A DNA stretch of 38,024 bases from Paulinella micropora. Lineage: Eukaryota > Cercozoa > Imbricatea > Euglyphida. Positions within the stretch are counted from its first letter, which is position 1. Each line of letters begins with the position of its first letter. The notes under the pieces are model-generated. The model had not been told where the DNA came from, searched no databases, and worked only from the letters and a program-made list of their open reading frames with translations. Positions 37,114 through 38,024 of this stretch are shown here, piece by piece. Position numbers and translations under genes: made by a program. The DNA lies in assembly GCA_009731375.1 (NCBI GenBank), contig BJOX01000221.1, positions 544,043 through 582,066 of the forward strand, written 5' to 3'.

Positions 37114-37960
37114 CAGGAGGAGGGAGCTCATATTGACAGGGTGGCTAGCTGCAGACTCGATATTGATGCTGACATAATTTCTTTGGAATTCACGCAAATA
37201 TTTGCGTTAGGGGAGTGTCCTAAATTCCAAAATTCCTTGTTTTTTTAGCCTATTTTCTGCTCTCCCATCGGAATAAATCATGGTTTGTGGGAACCAGGAG
37301 GAGTTGGGAGCTCATATTGGCAGGGTGCTTAGCATCAGACTCGATCTTGATGCTGGTATAGCTTTTTTGGAATTCACACAAATATTTGCGTTAGGGGAAT
37401 GTCCTGAATACCAAATTTCCTTGTTTTTAGCAGTACTTGCCGGTGCCTCCGGCAATTGAACGTACCCTGTCGACGGGACAGGGGGGGTCAGGGGGGCCCT
37501 CCCCCCGGGGACCCCAGCCCGGCGATTGCATGTACCAGTTTTGGTCGCGGGTGGCACTCACACCAGAAAATTGAGGTCTTGTGCCACCAGGCGCCGTTTG
37601 CGCACACCAGAGGGAGTTAGCGGCTGATATTTGGTGTATCTGACACTTCGTGATGAGCTCTCTTCGAAAATATACAAATTGTGGCGCCGGGTGGCCTACA
37701 CACAGGAAAATTGAAGTTTTTGCGCCTCCAGGCGCCGTTTGCGCACACCAGAAGGAGTTTGCGGCTGATGTTTGGTGTACCCGACACCTCTAGGTGCTCT
37801 CTTCGGAGATAAAAAGGTTTTGGTGGTGGCACAAAATCAGATATATCAGGTTTTTGTGCCACCAGAGCTTACACTTGCGTTCTGCTGGTACCTCCGGCAA
37901 TGTTAGTCCCTGTTGACGGGGAAGGGGGGTTCCGGGGGGCCCTCCCCCCGGAACCCCAGG
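37114..37960. repeat. Two families of tandem repeat units
   Basis: Family 1 (about 37114-37250 and 37296-37432, period about 180 bp): AGGAGG...GGGAGCTCATATTG, CAAATATTTGCGTTAGGGGA. Family 2 (about 37550-37680 and 37684-37800, period about 130 bp): CAGGCGCCGTTTGCGCACAC, GCGGCTGAT, TTTGGTGTA. A GC-rich block (CCTCCGGCAAT, GGGGGGCCCTCCCCCCGG) also occurs twice, at about 37448-37510 and 37891-37960. Confidence 0.75.
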
Positions 37961-38024
37961 GGGGGGGGGGGGGGGGGGGGCCCCCCCAACCCCCCCAAGG
38001 GGGGGGGGGGGGGGGGGGGGGTTT

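Overview
The window is nuclear DNA of a eukaryote, most likely a microbial eukaryote such as an alga or another protist. Its coding parts are cut into short exons with GT/AG introns, and it is loaded with di-, tri- and tetranucleotide tracts and assembly gaps. I cannot name the species. From memory, the one-leucine-rich-repeat-per-exon LRR-ROCO design recalls brown algal and other stramenopile receptor genes, but the tandem TIR tail is not something I associate with those.

Layout. 0-4.5 kb: one unrecognised gene (497-1840, two in-frame TGA codons), a foldback element, and GC-rich simple sequence. 4.5-18.7 kb: one large minus-strand gene. I could assemble it from 36 exons into an uninterrupted frame of about 1,731 codons: start exon, LRR exons, Roc GTPase, COR with an embedded FYVE-like zinc finger, then two TIR domains. 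19.3-21.9 kb: a degenerate, 5'-truncated non-LTR retroelement lying between two (GAA)n tracts. 22.0-24.0 kb: further LRR cassettes and cap exons on both strands. 24-31 kb: almost entirely simple repeats with scattered repeat modules. 31.7-33.1 kb: a foldback element of about 1.5 kb. 33.4-33.9 kb: a small minus-strand zinc-ribbon-like gene. 33.9-38 kb: TAG-repeat arrays and tandem repeats.

The outstanding feature is the LRR region at 13.1-17.4 kb, with outliers at 22.0-23.7 kb. It is an array of 16 consecutive units. Each unit holds one 28-codon LRR exon on the plus strand and one on the minus strand, placed tail to tail. In 14 of the 16 units only 4 bp, GTAC, separates them, and this self-complementary tetramer is the 5' splice site of both exons. 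Every unit is bounded by a short palindrome of the form GCTACC-(GC-rich centre)-GGTAGC. Each unit therefore offers a phase-0 LRR exon in either orientation.

Several units occur in the window in both orientations (4 and 15, 2 and C, 11 and 16), with homology running through the introns and stopping at the palindromes. Units 3-4 and 14-15 are a duplicated pair in which the first member kept its direction and the second is reversed. I read this as a system of invertible exon cassettes able to change the LRR surface of an immune-type receptor. Inversion as a past event is supported by the sequence. Ongoing or programmed switching, and any enzyme for it, is inference.

The minus strand is probably the one now expressed. 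All 16 minus exons keep frame, while plus exons carry frameshifts in units 11 and 16, and the plus-strand cap exon at 12.77 kb is broken by a CT tract. At 23.2-23.6 kb the shared splice site has decayed the other way (GTAC to GTAT), next to a plus-strand cap exon and a plus-strand terminal LRR exon.
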